64,000 nucleotides of DNA. Source: Schistocephalus solidus. Lineage: Eukaryota; Platyhelminthes; Cestoda; Diphyllobothriidea; Diphyllobothriidae. Shown here piece by piece: positions 47,601 through 57,924 of the stretch; position 1 is the stretch's first letter; each line of letters begins with the position of its first letter. The translations under genes and the position numbers were made by a program. The notes beneath the pieces were generated by a model. It was not told the DNA's origin. It did not search any database and was given only the letters and a program-made list of their open reading frames with translations. The stretch covers positions 1-64,000 of the forward strand of contig WEDG01007603.1 of the NCBI GenBank assembly GCA_017591395.1. The letters run 5' to 3'.

Positions 47601-50600
47601 GACCGCTCTTCGTCTCACCAACATCTACATCACATGCCCACGCCCAACATCACACAACGCTTCCCAAGTAAGTGGAAAGTGTGATCCTCGGCTCCATCTC
47701 CATTTGGCTCCTCTTCTGCATGGCGTATGATCCAAGCCTGTGACTATCATCATGCACTGGCTTGAAGGTTGCCAGTTGATCTTTACACTCAGACTTCGCA
47801 GTCAGCCCAATGCGTGTTTTTGTGGAGTGGCCGACTGGTGGTCTGCGAGTCAGACTCCAGTAGCTCCTTAACGAGACCTCTGGCACTCTCACACATGTGA
47901 GATGTGAGCCGCCCACCTCTTCTGTGTTAACTCTCAGTACTTATGTTTGGAGGGCCAGGTAGTATGTGTGGCAGGTGCCGACGAGGTAATTTGTTGTCAG
48001 CTTCTGTGCCCATTCTCCGCACCAGTCAACTGACTGGCTCGGACGATGGCTGTGGCCTGGGAACAGGAACGGAGAGTGAGATCGACGGCTCAGCGCATCT
48101 TCCTCGTTATAAACAATCTGCTGGCTTGAATCTATCATAGTGCGATAAAAGCTGTTGGCTGGAAAGTTGGAAACTGACGGGATAACTCGGATCGTGCAGT
48201 CAGCTCCGCGTGTGTTTTCGCGGAGTGGTCGGCCGGTGGACTAAGAGTCAGGCTGCAATGGTGCGGTCTCTGGTACTCCCGCTCCGTCGGACCCGGGCCA
48301 ACTGTCGGCACGCCTAGAGGCGGCTGCAGCCGCACCAGCCACCTGCATCCTCTGCCGCCCCCGGTCTTCTTGACCTGGTCATGACAACGAGCTCAGGTGG
48401 GGAGGAGTTGAGAGTGCTAGACGCAGCGCAAGCCTTCTCTTGTCCCGTTTTCTTTTATGGCCCTCCGACCCCTTTGACTTGCAGTTCTGTCTTTTGTACT
48501 CTTGTAGCTGCGCTATTTTTCTCCGTATATGAGGCTGGAAAAGGTTCAGCGTTACATCTAGGTGCTCCAGTGTGGTTATCCTCCATGATGGCCGCAAGTC
48601 TTGGCGAAATTGTGAGTTTTCAGACAATACAGTTCTCTTGGCTTTCTTGTTACCATGGCTTCAGTTGTGGCTGCAATACCCTCTTTTTTCAGGCGGCTTG
48701 TAGTAGTGCGCGTACCCTGCGAGGTCGTTAAGCAACGAGCTCAGCATCGTCCACACTTGAGCATCTCTTCTATTATCTCGAACAGCCTACGAAGAACGAA
48801 GTAAGCCAGCACTATTGACTCTCCCTAACCATTAAATGGGTAAATTGCATGCTCTGTTCTTTCGATAACTATATAATAGGACTGCATATATAAGTAAATG
48901 TTAGTTCCAAGACCCTTTCGTGATTGTCTATCACATTGGTAAACAGCAGCAAACCGACAAAAACAAACGTCCCTGTCACTGAGGCAGTCGATTACCTCTG
49001 TGAATTCCTATTGACCATTGAGCAGGGAAACAGGAATACCGACAAATGCACTGAAAGAAGTACTACTAAGATGCAAGTTTAAATGTGCGAAGTTCCTTTT
49101 TGATAACAAACTATACAGAAAAAAATAGACGGCGTTGCTATGGTTTCGCCACTTGGACCCTCTCCTAGCCGATTTCTTTATGGGCAAGCTGGAGAAATTT
49201 CAGCTAAGCGGACAGATCAATAAACTAAGACACTACGGCCTATACGCCGACGGCATCTTTTGCAATTGTCACAGAAGAAAAAAATGTAGACGAGCTCTTA
49301 AACACTGTAAACCAAGCACATCCGTCGATCAAATTCACGGTGGAGATGGAAAGAGCAGGTTCACACCCTTTTCTTAGACGTCCTTCTAAGCAGAAGACCT
49401 GACGGCAGCATCCGAAGGAGCGTTTATCGAAAAGAAAAACCTGGTCTGGGCAATATATGAACTTTAACAGTTTCGTACCACTCCAACAGCAACGCAATCT
49501 AGTCCGTTACTTAGAAGAAAAAAATTTGCACTGAGCTTGGGAAGATCCAGAACCTACTTCGAGAGAACGAATACCCAGATCGGTTTATTACAAAGCATAT
49601 GGTCGCAAGACCAGTGAAACCTGCCAAGGTTACTGTGGAAAAGAAAACTATTCCTCAAAGTGCCCTTTCAAGGGGATGCGGCTAGTGAACTCCTGAAAAG
49701 ACGCCTTAACCAAGCCGTTACACAAACGGTCCCAGCAGCGAAACTTCAGATAGTGTTGTCAATCAACCCTCTTTTACGAGGCGAAGGCAAAGATAAGTTG
49801 CCGGCTCAGACCACCTCCATGTGCATTTTCTCATTTTCTTCCTCCTGTGGAGCCGGTTATATTGTTTGCACGAGTCAGCGCTTAACCAAAAGAATAAAAG
49901 AACACATCCCAGCATGGCTGAGCAAAGGGGAAGTCAAGAGCATAAAAAGCGCCATCCTTGCACATCTTGTTGACACCGGGCATAGTGCGGACCCCAGTGA
50001 AGCTTTCCGTGTAATTTATAAGGTCCCACCAAACTACCCCAAGCCACTGGGTCAACGTCTACTAGCAGCAGCAGAAGCGACTGCCATTAGGTTGAAGATG
50101 CCGGTCTTGTGCGCACAAAAGAACCTCGTACAAGCTCCGCGCTTAGCTTGGCCAACGGCCGCTTAACTGCATGCATCCCCCGCGCCATCTCTGTCCTCCC
50201 CCTTCTCCTAGAACGGCTCTACCAAATACTTACTGCCGCCTATCACACTGTCTCGTATTATCCTCCTCCTATGCACATTTCTCAGATGACCCACACAGAC
50301 GGACGAATATTATCGATTTCATGTTTTAAATTTCTACTGCGTTCCAACGTTTCCCTATAACTGTACTGGCCTGCAGAGAAGTTATCGAAGGCAGCGCGTA
50401 TGCTCGCCAAGTCGTCTTTTGAATCTTTTAATGGGAATTTTTGCAACTTTAAAATAGACGAAAGGAACCATTTTCGAATTATTTGCTCGCCGTCATACTT
50501 CACAGGAACCGGTGTTACGTGAGATGGTTTCGAACAAATGGAAGTGCCACGAAGGCCGAAGCTACAGTCCTCCAAACAACGGCTTTTTGACGCTTCTTTA

Positions 50601-53600
50601 TAGTTTAAAGCGCTATATTTTTATAATCGTGGATGCGAAAATTCCCAGTAAATGTTTCAAAAGATGATTTGGCGAGCATACGCGCTGCTTTCGATAACTT
50701 CTCTTCAGACCAGTACAGTTATAGGGAAACGCTGGAACGTAGTAGAAATTTAAAACATGGAAACCGATAATGTTCGTCCGTTTATTGCGTGTTATGTGAG
50801 AGGTGTGCATAGGGGAAGGATGATAAGAACCAGTGTTAGGCGGCAGTGAGTGTTTAGTAGAGCCGTTCTAGGAGAAGAGGACAGAGATGGCGCGGGACTA
50901 CTGATTAAGCGACCGTTGAAGCTAACGCGGAGCTATACGAGACTACTGTGCGCACAAACCACTTCTTCAACAATGGCGATCGCTCTCTGCTACTGGTGAC
51001 ATGACACAGTGGCAGGTGTTGATGGGACCTTTCATAAATTACTGTAAACTGCAAGAGTCCCATGCCCGTATAGTGCGAGATGGCGCTGTTTATGCTCTTA
51101 ACTTTATCATAGCATACTGATGATTCTTTATTCTTTGGATAACGCTCGACTCGTGCGACCAATATAACAGGCTCCACAGGAGGAAGAAAATTAGTAAATG
51201 CACATGGAGGTGGTCTGAGCCGGCAACGTATCCTTGCCTTCGCCTCGTAAAAGAGGGTTGGTTGAGAACACTATCTGAAGTCTCTCTGCTGGAAACGTTT
51301 GTTTGTGTGTCAACGCGCTGCTTTTCTGGATACCCTGACCGAAGACATAGGGTAAGAATTTAGCAGCTATACTCAAACCCTAGGAATAAAACGTGGAGAC
51401 GCTAAAAGGTTTTCACTTCTTCAAAGGGCGAAAGAAATCAAGCCATAGAACACACACAAACAAACGAACATTATCGGTTTCATGTTTTAAATTTCTGCTA
51501 CGTTCCACCGTTTTCACTTAACTTTACTGGCCTGAATAGAAGTTATCGAAAGCAGCGCGTATGCTCGCCAAATCGTCTTTTGAATCCTGATACGCTAAAT
51601 ATAAACGATGAAGAGTTTCATATTATCGATCTCATTCCCTCTTCCATCTGCCATGAACCGGTCGGCTGACTGCAGGTTGCGGACAGTGTCCGACCTGACT
51701 TGAACCTCTATCTAAAGTGTAATGCGTATATGTGCGGCTGCAACTAGTGATTCAGGCATACCGGACGCGACCTGACGAACTGATGCTGATAGCCAGTGTC
51801 GTCTTCGTTGTGGTCTAACGCATTTGAGGTGCACCGTATTTTTGAGATTGATAAGTCTGGTGCAAAAAGCACGTTGTCGTTCAGCCAAAACGCATATTTG
51901 GCCTATTGTTCTGTACTAGTATAAAGTCTTAGTAGGAGCAAATGGCAATTTCCGGTCTAGGAGTTAAATTTTCGTATGAGGGGGTTTTAATTTCATCTGA
52001 TCTTTTTGTTTAAATCAGCGACATCGAGTTTCCCATATTTATTGCCAAGTTCCGTTTACGAATTCATGTGTTATCTCATGTTATTGTTTCCCTAGGGCAT
52101 AGGAGGTCTTTATCGGGGGTATCTGAGCACAATATTCCGTGAGCTGCCCTTCTCTCTAATTCAGTATCCAGTGTGGGAGTTGCTGAAGGTACTGTTGATA
52201 CAGTTTTATCAAAGTTGCAAGCCTTTCTTGCCTAGTTTGGTTAGATTAGGTGTGCCCAACACTGCACTCTTCATTCTCAGGTTTATTCATGTGAGATCCA
52301 CCATAAATTTCATCCTTGCGCGCCTCTCTTTACGGTACAGACTTGCCTGGGGCGCAAGTTGATATCTTTGAATTCTGATTGTCTTCGGTTCGCCAAAAAG
52401 CCGCGTATAATTCGATTCGAAAATTTTGGGCACACAAGCACCTTCTCCGTCGAAGATAATGAAAATAAATTAACTAATTTGTAGAGTTAAGTCATATTAT
52501 TCTGAACTATCGGAAGTCTCTTGTAAGAAGTTCGGGAAGGACCATTGAAGATGTAGTTTAAATACGACATTTGGCCGATGAGGTCTGCCTCGAGTCCTAG
52601 CAAATGACCGTGTTAATCTTGTCCTGAAGTAGCGAGGAATACAATAATTCTCTCGGTTCCACCCCGCCCATTGGTTTTCTCCTCTTAGTGCGCTTTGTAG
52701 GGGTAGAAAACCCACATAACTTCCCTTTTGACAAACATATCCAACCGGTATACGTGCAAGTCCGTTCAACCGTCGTAATCCAACGATGTCCACCGTATGC
52801 TCCACAGAAGGGTGTTGCAGGGACGGTCGCTTGCGCGTGAATTAGTTTTAAATGATCGTAGACTTGTACTGCATCTACCACACTCTCTCTCTCTTCCCTT
52901 ACCTGCTTGTGCCCGGTGTCAAGAAGACAAGAGGTGGGTTTGAACGCAGGTGAATCATAGCCCACCATATTCATAAATGGCAACAGTGGGTGGTGCGGCA
53001 TGAGCCGGCACCTACGCGTGACCATGTTTGGCACGCGCACCCCCCTCCCTCCCCCCGCCCCGTGTTCGGCGTTTGTACGGGCGCTCATCCCAAATAAGAA
53101 TAACGCCTGCCGTACCCTGATTTGGCCCCCGTTTTGGTCCAGCACATCTACAACGCGACCCGTTGAGGGGGTTAGGAGCAAGTAGAGGGCGCATAAAGTA
53201 CACAGCACAGTCAAAAACCACCAATGCCGACAACCACATGTAGTTTCGAGTGAAAGCTGACATGCAGGTCACATGCCTTTTCTGTTTAAAGGAATATGAA
53301 GCCAGGTAGGATTCGTGAAGGGCTTCTGTTTCGTAATGTTTATTGCTAAATAAGCCGACTTTCTTAGCTTAGGTGAACTATACGTACCTTTGTATGCGTA
53401 CAGCAAAGAAAGAGTACTCAGCAGTCGATGTGCCCACAGTGCTGATAATGGTTGGATGTCTGAGATTAGATACAAAACAAACCTTTTATTGATCCTTCGG
53501 CTAATAAGTCAGTCCCACCAATGACTTTTTTCGAACTTGACGTCTGCAGACCGTTCGTGTGCTTCAAGGAAGTTGTTTGATCTTGTTAAACAGAAGATAG

Positions 53601-56144
53601 TCCTTCACACTGACCTCTTTCAGACTAATATCAGTAGTATTCTCCAATTTTTCTGTGCCTTTCATCACACCTCTGTTCGAGTATCCTTTAGCGAGGCGTG
53701 GAGAAATACAATCGTCGACACGGCACTACACCCGACGGCCGGCTGACCGCAAGTCAGTTCGCTCTCTGCGGCGCACTTGCTGGTGCCATAGCAGGTGGCT
53801 GTACCACTCCTCTGGATGTTACTAAGACCAGAATAATGTTAGCAGAGGTAAGTTTACGCGCAACTAGGCGATGCAGGAAGTGGTTTATTCCCCGCTGCAG
53901 CTTTTTGTCGGTTGTGCCTATTACCTAGCTAATGCCGCTAGTTTGGTCCTCTATTGAGTAGACTCGGTTTTAAACGGTGAAGCTATCCTCTACTTTATCT
54001 GTTCAACAGAAAATAACGCCAACGTTTACCGATGGCATCATTTTATGACTCGGCATTCTGGGGATAAATACGTCTTTTCTACCTCCGACTTGGGGCTGGG
54101 ACTGAAATATTGTTGGTATTTACTTGTCCCTTCCTAGAACCACAGCGTACTCGTGAATTTTACCTGTTGATTATAAGTCCAACGCTCTAACCCTCTGCAT
54201 CACGGGTCGTTATCTTGCCGGGTTAGATCGTGAATATTAACATTGATAATCGCTGACCGATCGGTTACGGGACTCACTCTTCTCCGTTGGCCTTGGGGCT
54301 CACCTTCGTTCCTCGCCAGCAGCTGCACAGCGGCTACTATTATAGGCGCACGACCATTGCCGCCAAAGACAAACCACTGTGCAGCTGCTGGCGGAACTCT
54401 TGAGTGAGCTCCAAGACAACCAATGTTAATATTCAGGATTTAAACCGGCAAGACAACGAGCTCGTGGAGAAGTGGGTTAGAGCGTTGCACTTCTAATCAA
54501 CAGGTCGCGGGTTCGTGCCTCGGGCTGATGACGGCTAATGAGCCAGAAATGACCACTCCAGTCTCCCTTCTCTTTTGCGGCAATGTTCATCTGCCAATTA
54601 ATAATCGACAAGTTTTACCGACAGTAAAAAGGCAGACTGGAATCGAAATTTCTGGCACATATTTTCGTCCTCAGCAGCCATACCGCTCTGTATTCAAACT
54701 AACTCTTGATCTTACCTCACTAAAACTACCCGACATAGCCTCTCCTATACTAGTTAACCAGGGAGGCGTAGCTTTAATGGGGCTTTATTCACTGTATGAA
54801 GATCCGCAATGAATTAACTTCGTAAATGTAACATATTTTGTAATTTTAAAGACGCGCTAGTTTGCTTGACTAAACCTGCCGTCCGGGCTCCTGTTCAAAC
54901 ATCCGATCTGAATACTGAAAGAGTTTCCGACAAAGCCTAAGTTATTTTTTTCACCATAACCTCCTGGCTTGCCTGTCTCCGATCCCGTTTACTTAAATTT
55001 GCTCTCACGTTTTTCTTTTTAACACAGCTACCGATTTTGAAAACTTCTACAATTTCGGTTACTAAAGCCTACTAATTTACTGAGGGTCGGATTAGTGCTC
55101 TTTTCAGAACTGCTTAGCAATTGGTAAACCGTTCGAGAACTGACACTAACCAAAATTTAGCAAGTTCATTTTCTTACCTCAGCTTCTGTCAATCATAGCT
55201 GCGCACGTGTCGTCAATGTGTCCAATCCTGTTCACTCTTTCCGTATCTTCGAAAATTACAGAAGGACACCGTTCTGGCTTCAGGAAAGGTGTTTACTGCC
55301 ATGAAGGTAATCTACACGGAGAGTGGTCTTTCTGGGTAAGAGTGACGTTCTTTTATATCTTATACTGATCTTTTCTTCGTTGGATGTAGGCTGAGGTGTT
55401 CCGTAGTACCATGTATTTACTACTGAAACAGATATTAAAATTCTTGAGAAACTGAGCATTTTTAAAATCGTATTTGAATAAGAACGGTTCCTGGTGCTGA
55501 TTGACGTAGGCCACAATCACAGAATGTTGTCTTTCGACTGAACGTCTTCCCACCGGCTATGACCATATTCCCGACGAAATCGCTGCATAAGTAATGTGTA
55601 GGTTCTCGCTTGATATTCAATTCTCCAACCACGCATCCTAGCAAAAGTGCATATAATGTCTAAGTTCTTTCATTCATTTTGTCAGACTACGTTTTTATAT
55701 TACACTTTTGAATAAAAAATGTATTTCAGTTTCTACTGCAAGTATGAGATAACCCATTTGCACAAACTGATTTACCTGATTAAACTTTAAAAATGCATAT
55801 TACAGCCAAAGATAGATTTCCCGGAGTAAGTCCTTTGGTCTACTTGGAGTGTTACTTTCCCTCGCAGTTATTATATGGTTTACTGTCATTTTTGTACACT
55901 TCAACCAATAGAAAACACTCCATAGTCGTTATCAGGATTCAATCACGGATCTTCCACCAGATCAAATGACACGTTAAGACTACCCTCCGACAGCTTCTAT
56001 CTCTGATTATTCCCATATTTTATCGAAAATCCTAGATTATTTGCCGGTGTGGTTCAGCGGATACTCCTTCTTTCCGTCGGAGGAGCCATATTCCTCGGTT
56101 TCTATGACATAACAAGCCGCTTCTGGTCTCGGAAGCTGAGATAG
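44476..56144 (+). CDS. SLC25A26: Mitochondrial S-adenosylmethionine carrier, seven coding exons, damaged exon 3
   Basis: Coding exons are 44476-44686, 48508-48611, 48693-48800, 52096-52188, 53692-53847, 55262-55335 and 56036-56144. All introns are GT..AG and the phases agree, giving 855 nt, or 284 residues plus TAG; the human protein is 274. The product is a six-helix inner-membrane carrier that imports SAM into mitochondria in exchange for S-adenosylhomocysteine. The three carrier signatures are PLDTIKTR (residue 33), PCEVVKQR in exon 3, and PLDVTKTR (residue 212). Family-typical blocks are [37 protein letters not shown] and [19 protein letters not shown]. The ATG at 44476 puts the first carrier repeat at the expected distance from the N-terminus. 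In exon 3 the second signature lies in the +1 frame relative to the spliced frame, so as written the mRNA would terminate early. Introns contain RTE-ZF, Penelope-like and SINE insertions. Confidence 0.92.
44687..47210. other. SLC25A26 intron 1, unassigned part
   Basis: Mostly unrecognised. About 46085-46240 (GCCAACGTTCGCCGATAGCG onward) resembles about 54015-54190 in intron 5, so it is a dispersed repeat, probably a SINE-associated module. A 108-codon open stretch at 46113-46439 overlaps this repeat and is not considered a gene. Confidence 0.5.
47215..48435 (+). mobile_element. RTE-ZF-related 3' end in SLC25A26 intron 1
   Basis: Thr/Pro-rich linker text and degenerate fingers [18 protein letters not shown] (about 47390) and [18 protein letters not shown] (about 47510) are followed by a 3' UTR like that of the full copy, with GTGCGATAAAAGCTGTTGGC for the family's GTGCGCTAAAAGCCGTGG. 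It diverges more from the consensus than other copies. It is cut off at about 48435, 72 bases before exon 2. Confidence 0.75.
48508..48611 (+). CDS. SLC25A26: SLC25A26 exon 2 (second helix, start of matrix loop)
   Basis: The acceptor is TCTTGTAG and the donor GTGAGT. The exon completes an Ala codon and encodes [20 protein letters not shown], then [14 protein letters not shown], ending in phase 0. ALFF..YE and MxAASxGE are family positions. An RTE-ZF 3' UTR fragment ends only about 70 bases upstream. Confidence 0.9.
48693..48800 (+). CDS. SLC25A26: SLC25A26 exon 3 (second carrier signature, frame disrupted)
   Basis: The acceptor is TTTTTTCAG and the donor GTAAGC; the 108-nt length preserves phase 0 on both sides. 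In the spliced frame it starts Ala-Ala-Cys, as expected for the family, but then reaches TAA at 48729-48731. The conserved [12 protein letters not shown] (48709-48744) is read one base later. Since the exon ends back in the original phase, at least two compensating small indels are implied. The adjoining introns and exons are sound. This could be sequence error, a null allele, or decay of one exon. Confidence 0.8.
49100..50460 (+). mobile_element. Penelope-like element, RT end plus GIY-YIG domain
   Basis: The plus strand in shifting frames gives [19 protein letters not shown] (RT palm), YADGIFC (degenerate active-site box), [20 protein letters not shown] (about 49360-49420), then a long open stretch with [50 protein letters not shown] (GIY-YIG core, here GYIV) and HIPAW, followed by HLVDTGH. 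This is RT followed by a C-terminal GIY-YIG endonuclease, the Penelope-like architecture. It is inactive. A terminal segment lies at 50295-50440. Confidence 0.85.
50600..51450 (-). mobile_element. Penelope-like element, opposed copy, GIY-YIG end
   Basis: The minus strand encodes [40 protein letters not shown] (same block as 49780), then [18 protein letters not shown], where the GIY-YIG signature (CYIGRTSR) is intact, unlike in the plus copy. The terminal 145-base segment is at 50780-50640. The RT is missing. Confidence 0.82.
51460..51600 (+). repeat. Penelope-like terminal segment, third copy
   Basis: ACGAACATTATCGGTTTCATG through GCTCGCCAAATCGTCTTTTGAATCC matches 50305-50440 (plus) and 50780-50640 (minus). 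It sits just beyond the upstream end of the minus-strand element. Confidence 0.8.
52096..52188 (+). CDS. SLC25A26: SLC25A26 exon 4
   Basis: The acceptor is TTTCCCTAG and the donor AAGGTACTG. The exon has 31 codons in phase 0/0 and encodes [19 protein letters not shown] then [31 protein letters not shown] is diagnostic of SAM carriers. Confidence 0.93.
52745..52960 (-). mobile_element. RTE-ZF 3' UTR fragment in SLC25A26 intron 4
   Basis: Matches the outer 3' UTR (compare 13051-13230 and 38358-38540), diverged, with CTCTCTCTCT expansion. Non-coding. Confidence 0.7.
52961..53691. other. Unassigned intron 4 sequence
   Basis: Includes a C-rich low-complexity stretch (53037-53062). The overlapping open stretches on both strands show no protein motif. 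Confidence 0.4.
53692..53847 (+). CDS. SLC25A26: SLC25A26 exon 5 (third carrier signature)
   Basis: The acceptor is CCTTTAG and the donor GTAAGT. The exon has 52 codons in phase 0/0. It encodes a polar start [11 protein letters not shown], a fifth helix [18 protein letters not shown] and the [13 protein letters not shown] signature. Confidence 0.92.
54150..54570. mobile_element. Palindromic pair of family B SINEs in SLC25A26 intron 5
   Basis: The minus-strand tRNA-like half (54150-54225) and plus-strand half (54455-54520) mirror each other. So do 54215-54245 and 54415-54450, and the inner CGCCAGCAGCTGCACAGCGG (about 54315) and CCACTGTGCAGCTGCTGGCGG (about 54377). The plus half ends with the family body CTGATGACGGCTAATGAGCC. 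Confidence 0.75.
55262..55335 (+). CDS. SLC25A26: SLC25A26 exon 6
   Basis: A 74-nt exon between an AAAATTACAG acceptor and a GTAAGA donor, entering in phase 0 and leaving in phase 2. It encodes [20 protein letters not shown] then SGLSG, matching the short matrix helix between the third signature and LFAG. It was found by requiring the right phases on both sides. Confidence 0.85.
56036..56144 (+). CDS. SLC25A26: SLC25A26 exon 7 and stop
   Basis: The acceptor is AATCCTAG. The first base completes a Gly codon, then comes [20 protein letters not shown] and [15 protein letters not shown], with TAG at 56142-56144. This is the sixth helix and C-terminus of the carrier. Confidence 0.93.
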
Positions 56145-57210
56145 CCGTTTTTATATACCCAGACTGTTGTCTTTCTGTATAAATCTCCTCGAGTCCCTTC
56201 CGCCTTTTGCTTGCAGGGGAAATTGTGTTCTTCGAGCACTGTGTATGCTATTATTAACGAACGTGGGTGGTGTGCACCGATCTGTCCGGACTGCAAAACG
56301 CAAACGAGCATTTCCGCGCCCAGGTAGCATGACGACTATGACCGAAAAGTGTTGCCAACAAAGACAGCAGGTACTGTGAAATGACCACTTCTGACTGACT
56401 GAGTGTCATTAATCAGTGCTATTCGAACGCGGGCTATGCTTCCGACTGCATTCGAACCGAGGTAGTTAATCCTCCAGCAAGGCCCTCCCCACTGCACTAA
56501 CCCACCCGTCTCATGCCGGCTGCGATGGAAATGGATAATTCGGGGTTGGGTATGGTTGTTAGACGACGTCTAGTATTCCAGAAAGGGCCATACTAGTTTC
56601 CCCTGGCTTTTGGTACTTCTACAACATTTATCGTCGCTATTCAACTGCATGCAAGGGTTTTAGATTAGGTCCTGAGGCTGAACGGGATGACCGTGTCTCG
56701 TAAATTGATCGGTTATTGCTAGTATCCCAGAAGTTTACCCTTGGTCAAAATCTGGTTGCATATGCTTGACCGGCTATAACATGGCTCCCAAGAAACCACG
56801 AGTTCTGTGTAATTACTGTGATTGCAGTCCTTTAGAACGTAAGTTAAACATGTCACAGAGGAGACACTGGTGGCGGATGGTTCGTTCTTCTCTCTTTGGT
56901 CTACTGCGGGCAGGTAAGAACTTCGTCCTGCTCTGTATGCTCCCATTTCATGAGCCTACCTTGACATCGACATGTACATGCAGTACATAACCAACTGAGT
57001 ACGGACAGGATGGCTGGAAACCACTTTAGTACAACAGTTGCATTGCGTGCATCAACTTCTTAATCCTTTTTATGACATCGTGCTTGGGGGTCGTGTCTTT
57101 GTCTGATTCAAGTGTGCCCATTAGTTGAGCTCTGAGCGCCAGCGTGGGCCAGAAGCTTGGACAGGTCCCGGCAGCGTGCTGGTATCTAACTCGCGTGGGG
57201 ACTTGGTGGT
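56145..57210. other. Downstream of SLC25A26, unassigned
   Basis: 3' UTR and intergenic. No clear AATAAA was seen close to the stop and no other gene recognised. Confidence 0.4.
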
Positions 57211-57924
57211 TCACTGTTGTGGGTGGTAGCAGGACAGTAAGAATGGCGTGTCGCGTTCTATGCCACCCTGACCGGTTATGCATATTAAGGAGAACAACAC
57301 GTTTTCATGGAGGGGCATGTGGCCAAGTAGATTCATGCGGTGTGTGAATGTACGTGGACGGTGTAGAAAATTGAGGCGGGTACACGTTGGTGCCCCCAAG
57401 ACTGTTTCACCTGTCTCCGTGCGATGGATTTGCAAGTGACCGATCAGGCCGATGCGACAGGTGAATGTGCGATCACAATGAGGACAGGTTAGAATCAAGT
57501 CCCCATTGCTGATGGATGGGGCGATGCTGGTGTAGGTAGTGGGTGGCGGGTTGTCGAAGATGGTTTCAGGGGGTAGGAATGAGGAAGTTGTGTCGGTGGT
57601 GATCGGTATGGTTTGGCGGCAGGGAGGTGCCGGTGGTCGATGACGGCGGGCATCGGAAGTCGGAGCACCAGTGGTGAGGACGGTCGCCATAGTGGACTTT
57701 GAGGCAAAGGTGGCATTGGGGGTGTTCGTCGATATGGAAGTTGATGTCGGGCTGGTGTTGAATTGCGTTCGAAGATGTTCGACGAGGCTGCTTAACGCGC
57801 GGAATGTGTTGGTAGTGTGGGCATTGACGGTGTGGATCCTAGGTGCCTGTGACTTCGGAGCCGTCTTTTTGTCTCTGGCAGCGGTGATACGGTTTGCTCT
57901 GTTGATTGCTGTCCGATACATCAC
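57211..57924 (-). pseudogene. RTE-ZF tail: RT C-terminus and zinc fingers in one open frame
   Basis: An uninterrupted frame of about 237 codons starts in the RT C-terminal block (NRANRITAARDKKTAPKS, parallel to [18 protein letters not shown] at about 40090). It passes a degenerate first finger (RALSSLVEHLRTQF), a long Thr/Pro/Ser linker, an intact C2H2 finger CPHCDRTFTCRIGLIGHLQI plus His (about 57480-57420), the GETVLGAPT linker, and RPRTFTHRMNLLGHMPLH. This copy shows directly that the fingers belong to the retroelement protein. Confidence 0.85.
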
